Assembly: GCA_015055785.1 (NCBI GenBank)
Contig: SVHQ01000008.1
Span: 1-25,091, forward strand
Reading direction: 5' to 3'
Length of the DNA stretch: 25,091 bases
DNA from: Clostridiales bacterium
GTDB taxonomy: Bacteria > Bacillota_A > Clostridia > Christensenellales > Borkfalkiaceae
This document shows positions 22,078 to 25,091 of this stretch, in pieces. The notes beneath the pieces were generated by a model, which saw only the letters and a program-made list of their open reading frames with translations, was not told the DNA's origin and ran no database searches. How positions within the stretch are numbered: position 1 is the stretch's first letter; every line of letters starts with the position of its first letter. A program made the translations under genes and the position numbers.

Positions 22078-23016
22078 ATGCCTTTGGTAACAACTACCGA
22101 AATGTTTAAAAGAGCGTACGCGGAAAAATATGCAATCGGCGCTTTTAACGTCAACAATATGGAAATGATTCAAGCAATTGTAGAAGCTGCAAACGAAGAA
22201 AAGTCTCCCGTTATTTTGCAGGTTTCCGCAGGTGCAAGAAAATATGCAAACCCCGTATATTTAAAACACCTTGTTCAGGCTGCTGTTGAAACGACGGACA
22301 TTCCCATCGCTATGCACCTTGACCACGGCGCAGATTTCGAAATTTGTAAAGCTTCCATCGACGGCGGCTTCACTTCCGTCATGATCGACGCTTCTTCCCA
22401 TCCTTGGGACGAAAACATCGCTATCACGAAAAAAGTTGTGGAATATGCGCACGACCACGGCGTTGTTGTTGAAGCAGAGCTTGGTACGCTTGCAGGTATC
22501 GAAGATGACGTAAACGTTTCCGCTGAACATGCACACTTCACTTCCCCCGACGAAGTAGAAGAATTTACGGCAAAAACGGGAATCGACTCTCTCGCAATTG
22601 CAATCGGTACTTCCCACGGCGCATATAAATTCAAACCCGGTCAGGATCCCAAACTCCGTTTGGATATCTTGGAAGAAATCGGCAACAGATTGCCCGGCTT
22701 CCCCATCGTTCTTCACGGTGCTTCCTCTGTTCCTCAGGACAAGGTTGCTATCGTAAATAAATTCGGTGGCGAAATGCCCAACGCAATCGGTATTCCCGAA
22801 TCCGAACTTAGAAAAGCAGCACAGATGGCTGTTTGCAAAATCAACATCGATAGCGACCTTCGCGTTGCTTTCACCGCTGCAATCCGTCAGCATTATCATG
22901 ATTTCCCCGGTCACTTCGACCCTCGTCAATATCTTGGCGATGCACGTGCAATGATGAAAGAAATGGTAAAGCATAAGATTGTGAACGTGCTTGGTTCGGC
23001 AGGCAAAGCGTTTTAA
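22078..23016 (+). CDS. fba: Fructose-1,6-bisphosphate aldolase, class II
   Basis: A zinc-dependent glycolytic enzyme that splits fructose-1,6-bisphosphate into glyceraldehyde-3-phosphate and dihydroxyacetone phosphate. It is 312 residues from ATG 22078, with GGAGGA 7 bases upstream; a longer frame exists but is not needed. The active site is visible: D82 and H83 in HLDHGADF, E132/E134 in VEAELG, H180 in GTSHGAYKF, H213 in VLHGASS, and NIDSDLRVAFT near the end. The zinc ligands are His83, His180 and His213 by family comparison. The gene is monocistronic with its own promoter and terminator. Codon use is strongly biased, as expected for high expression. It lies near gapA, a neighbour in the pathway. 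Confidence 0.97.
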   Translation: MPLVTTTEMFKRAYAEKYAIGAFNVNNMEMIQAIVEAANEEKSPVILQVSAGARKYANPVYLKHLVQAAVETTDIPIAMHLDHGADFEICKASIDGGFTSVMIDASSHPWDENIAITKKVVEYAHDHGVVVEAELGTLAGIEDDVNVSAEHAHFTSPDEVEEFTAKTGIDSLAIAIGTSHGAYKFKPGQDPKLRLDILEEIGNRLPGFPIVLHGASSVPQDKVAIVNKFGGEMPNAIGIPESELRKAAQMAVCKINIDSDLRVAFTAAIRQHYHDFPGHFDPRQYLGDARAMMKEMVKHKIVNVLGSAGKAF

Positions 23017-23080
23017 TCTTTAAAAACGCAATTGTGAATTAGATAAAAATTTCTATCCGATTTAATAATTTTTATAGATA

Positions 23081-23109
23081 AACGCTGCGGGCTTCTTCAC
23101 CGCAGCGTT
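23081..23109 (+). terminator. Terminator of fba
   Basis: A perfect 10-bp stem AACGCTGCGG/CCGCAGCGTT with a 9-base loop lies about 65 bases after the stop, followed by a short T run. Confidence 0.75.
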
Positions 23110-23162
23110 TTACTATGCGCAATTGTTAAAAATATCCCTTCCGCCCTTTTTTATGGATGAGA

Positions 23163-23192
23163 AAAACCGCCCGTAAAAAACGAGCGGTTTTT
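23163..23192. terminator. Terminator of the DUF898-like gene, possibly bidirectional
   Basis: AAAACCGC/GCGGTTTT extended by CGT/ACG across one mismatch, with A and T runs outside. It lies just after the end of the minus-strand gene at 23225 and could also back up fba termination. Confidence 0.75.
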
Positions 23193-23224
23193 ATTTTCAT
23201 TATTATAATTATGTAAATTTTCGA

Positions 23225-23662
23225 TTAATCCATATCCATTTCCATGTTTTCGGACATATCTTCTTTGTTCAATTCTTCCACTTTTTCAAAGTGCGTATGT
23301 TTTACAGTCCATTTCTGCATTCTAATTGCAAACCAGAAAACGTAAAGAGAGGACATTACACTGGATACAACCGTTAAAAGCACTGCCATGGAAGGATCTT
23401 GCACGTAATTCATCGTATAATATACCAAAGCACCAATCGCCAACAGAGGTAAACTGCAAAGCAAAATCAAACCCAAACATCCACCGCCTTTGCCGTCAAA
23501 TTGTAAACGTTTTCCGTCGATAATGGTGTTTGCCGTAATCCATTTCGACAACATACACGCAGCCCAAGGCGCGCCAATACCCAACGTACAAACCGTCAAC
23601 AACATCGCCACAATATAAATGCCCATAAATCCGAACATACCGCCGGTGAATTTCGATTTCAT
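23225..23662 (-). CDS. DUF898-like membrane protein
   Basis: A 145-residue membrane protein. ATG 23662 (MKSKFTGGMFGFMGIYIVAML) has GGAG 6 bases upstream; a TTG four codons earlier is unlikely. Three transmembrane segments are visible: GFMGIYIVAMLLTVCTLGIG, LGLILLCSLPLLAIGALVYY and MAVLLTVVSSVMSSLYVFWFAI. The TLGIGAPWAACMLSKWITANTIIDGKRLQF stretch (two blocks) resembles the TLGI-PWA-----Y---NT-IDG--L-F core of DUF898/YjgN-type proteins. The tail is acidic and Met-rich (NKEDMSENMEMDMD). Function unknown. It has a perfect consensus promoter, so it is probably expressed constitutively. Confidence 0.78.
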   Translation of the reverse strand: MKSKFTGGMFGFMGIYIVAMLLTVCTLGIGAPWAACMLSKWITANTIIDGKRLQFDGKGGGCLGLILLCSLPLLAIGALVYYTMNYVQDPSMAVLLTVVSSVMSSLYVFWFAIRMQKWTVKHTHFEKVEELNKEDMSENMEMDMD

Positions 23663-23706
23663 TTCTTTCTCCAAAGAATTTTTTCACAGCTTATCACTGC
23701 TAAATC

Positions 23707-23735
23707 ATTATAACAAAAGAAAATCCCTTTGTCAA
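23707..23735 (-). promoter_or_regulatory. Consensus promoter of the DUF898-like gene
   Basis: On the minus strand TTGACA (23730-23735), a 17-base spacer and TATAAT (23707-23712), both perfect, about 45 bases before the start. Confidence 0.85.
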
Positions 23736-23809
23736 TACTTTCGTTCTGAAAAATAATTATATTTTTTGCTTTTTATAGAAATAATTTTACTAACTGTTAC
23801 GCAAAATTA

Positions 23810-23838
23810 TTGACGAAAAGAAAAAAGTATGGTAGAAT
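23810..23838 (+). promoter_or_regulatory. Promoter of gapA
   Basis: TTGACG (23810-23815), a 17-base spacer and TAGAAT (23833-23838). The leader is about 80 bases and I see no clear CggR operator. Confidence 0.75.
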
Positions 23839-23925
23839 AATATTGGACAAGAGCGGATTTGTTCTTTTTTCGCTCGCCCTAAATTGTCACAAATTATTTT
23901 TTTCATATATTGGAGGATCACTATT

Positions 23926-24945
23926 ATGGCAAACGTAAAAGTTGCAATCAACGGTTTCGGCCGTATCGGTCGTCTTGCATTCAGACAGATGTTCGACGCA
24001 GAAGGCTATGAAGTTGTCGCTATTAACGACCTTACCAGCCCTTCCATGCTCGCACACCTTTTGAAGTATGACACGGCTCAAGGCAGATATAAATACTGCG
24101 ATAAAGTAACGGCTGATGACGAAGCTGGTACGATCACCGTAAACGGTAAAACGATCAAAATTTACGCAGAAAAAGACGCTGCAAACTGCCCTTGGGGTGA
24201 ATATGACGTAGACGTAGTACTTGAATGTACTGGTTTCTACACCTCTAAGGCTAAATCTGAAGCACACATCAAAGCAGGTGCTAAGAAAGTTGTTATCTCC
24301 GCTCCCGCTGGTAACGACCTTCCTACCGTTGTTTACAGTGTAAACGAAAAAACGTTGACGAAGAACGATACGATTATCTCCGCTGCTTCCTGCACCACGA
24401 ACTGCCTTGCTCCTATGGCAAACACGCTTAACAAGCTTGCTGCTATTAAGAAGGGTTACATGACGACGATCCACGCTTACACTGGCGACCAGATGGTACT
24501 CGATGGCCCTCATCGTAAAGGTGACTTCCGTCGTGCACGTGCTGCTGCTGCAAACATCGTTCCCAACTCCACGGGTGCTGCAAAAGCTATCGGTCTTGTT
24601 ATTCCCGAACTTAACGGCGTTCTTGACGGTTGCGCACAACGTGTACCCGTTCCCACCGGTTCGCTTACCCAGCTTGTTGCTATCTGCGAAGGCGAAATCG
24701 ACGCAGCTACCGTTAACAATGCAATGAAAGCAGCTGCTTCCGCATCCTTCGGTTACACGGAAGAAGAAATCGTATCCTCCGACATCATCGGTATCACCTA
24801 CGGTTCCTTGTTCGACGCTACGCAGACGAAGTGCATGCCTATGGGCGACGGCACGACGTTGGTTAAAGTTGTTTCTTGGTACGATAACGAAAACTCCTAC
24901 ACCAGCCAGATGGTTAGAACGATTAAGTACTTCGCAGAACTTTAA
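23926..24945 (+). CDS. gapA: Glyceraldehyde-3-phosphate dehydrogenase
   Basis: It oxidises and phosphorylates glyceraldehyde-3-phosphate to 1,3-bisphosphoglycerate with NAD in glycolysis. The protein is 339 residues from ATG 23926, with GGAGG at good spacing. NAD-binding loop INGFGRIGR is at residues 8-16, and ND at 34-35 suggests NAD rather than NADP use. The catalytic Cys156 is in [12 protein letters not shown] and His183 in [34 protein letters not shown] and [14 protein letters not shown] complete the family signature. It is monocistronic, with its own promoter and a strong terminator. Other glycolytic genes (pgk, tpi) are not seen within the remaining 150 bases. Confidence 0.98.
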   Translation: MANVKVAINGFGRIGRLAFRQMFDAEGYEVVAINDLTSPSMLAHLLKYDTAQGRYKYCDKVTADDEAGTITVNGKTIKIYAEKDAANCPWGEYDVDVVLECTGFYTSKAKSEAHIKAGAKKVVISAPAGNDLPTVVYSVNEKTLTKNDTIISAASCTTNCLAPMANTLNKLAAIKKGYMTTIHAYTGDQMVLDGPHRKGDFRRARAAAANIVPNSTGAAKAIGLVIPELNGVLDGCAQRVPVPTGSLTQLVAICEGEIDAATVNNAMKAAASASFGYTEEEIVSSDIIGITYGSLFDATQTKCMPMGDGTTLVKVVSWYDNENSYTSQMVRTIKYFAEL

Positions 24946-24988
24946 TCCGCGAAAAGCAAATCCGAAAAATTTTATATATAATAAATAT

Positions 24989-25012
24989 CCACTGGCATAG
25001 CCAGTGGTTTTT
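24989..25012 (+). terminator. Terminator of gapA
   Basis: A perfect 8-bp stem CCACTGGC/GCCAGTGG with loop ATA is followed by TTTTT, 44 bases after the stop. Confidence 0.88.
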
Positions 25013-25018
25013 ACTTTT

Positions 25019-25091
25019 CGGGCATAGCCCTAATACTACCAGCGGGGCACAAGTGCCCTTTCGGGGGCCTGGCAGCGTGCTCTAATTACTT
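25019..25091. other. GC-rich hairpin cluster at the window edge
   Basis: Right after the gapA terminator come GGGC-ATA-GCCC (25020-25030), GGGCA-CAAG-TGCCC (25045-25058) and an outer CCAG/CTGG pairing around them. The first shares its loop with the terminator. It looks like a structured intergenic repeat or the start of an RNA element that continues outside the window. Not identified. Confidence 0.35.

Overview
The window reads as a chromosomal segment of an anaerobic, spore-forming, Gram-positive bacterium of the class Clostridia. Three genes are specific to endospore formers (sleB, ypeB, spoIIR), and a rubrerythrin points to an anaerobe's oxidative-stress defence. Most promoters are near-consensus sigma-A boxes with a 17-bp spacer, ribosome-binding sites are strong (AAGGAG/GGAGG), and there is a T-box leader. 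The alanyl-tRNA synthetase is of the short type. I cannot name the genus from sequence alone. I see no tRNA or rRNA gene, prophage, transposase or CRISPR array.

Layout. 1-1910: the end of a proline operon (partial proA, then proC), followed by a hairpin-rich non-coding stretch and a strong terminator. 1985-6901, minus strand: a cysteine block (Cys T-box, cysE, cysS), then alaS under its own consensus promoter, then a small hypothetical gene. 6908-9160: a helical unknown protein (minus) and a DeoR regulator with a FucU mutarotase (plus). 9176-13344, minus strand: the germination pair sleB-ypeB, the sporulation signal spoIIR, and trmL. 13371-14410: rubrerythrin followed by two very small overlapping genes, one a 42-residue Asn/Gly/Cys-rich peptide. 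14493-17570, minus: an acidic-tailed zinc-ribbon protein and a large lipoprotein with a second membrane anchor. 17635-20189: small unknown and membrane-protein genes. 20393-21491, minus: rplM-rpsI with promoter and leader. 22007-25012: glycolytic fba and gapA, each with its own promoter, separated by a DUF898-like membrane protein.

How the genes work together. Most are housekeeping. Proline synthesis, cysteine synthesis plus cysteine charging (one T-box appears to sense uncharged tRNA-Cys and control both), two ribosomal proteins and two glycolytic enzymes each form conventional units. SpoIIR carries the forespore signal that activates sigma-E in the mother cell; SleB and YpeB later degrade the cortex at germination.

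No large new defence or biosynthetic system is visible. The least explained signals are non-coding and small-protein features. (1) A motif around CGTACATGGTACC occurs five times, always in the same orientation, once inside the ypeB coding sequence. (2) A hairpin with a three-base loop followed by CTTTCTRTCTTTC recurs at three loci, with a compensatory stem change. (3) A hairpin array lies downstream of proC. (4) The spoIIR Shine-Dalgarno lies inside a terminator stem that a predicted sigma-F transcript would not contain. (5) YpeB has a roughly 217-residue charged N-terminal extension. (6) A coupled micro-gene pair follows rubrerythrin.
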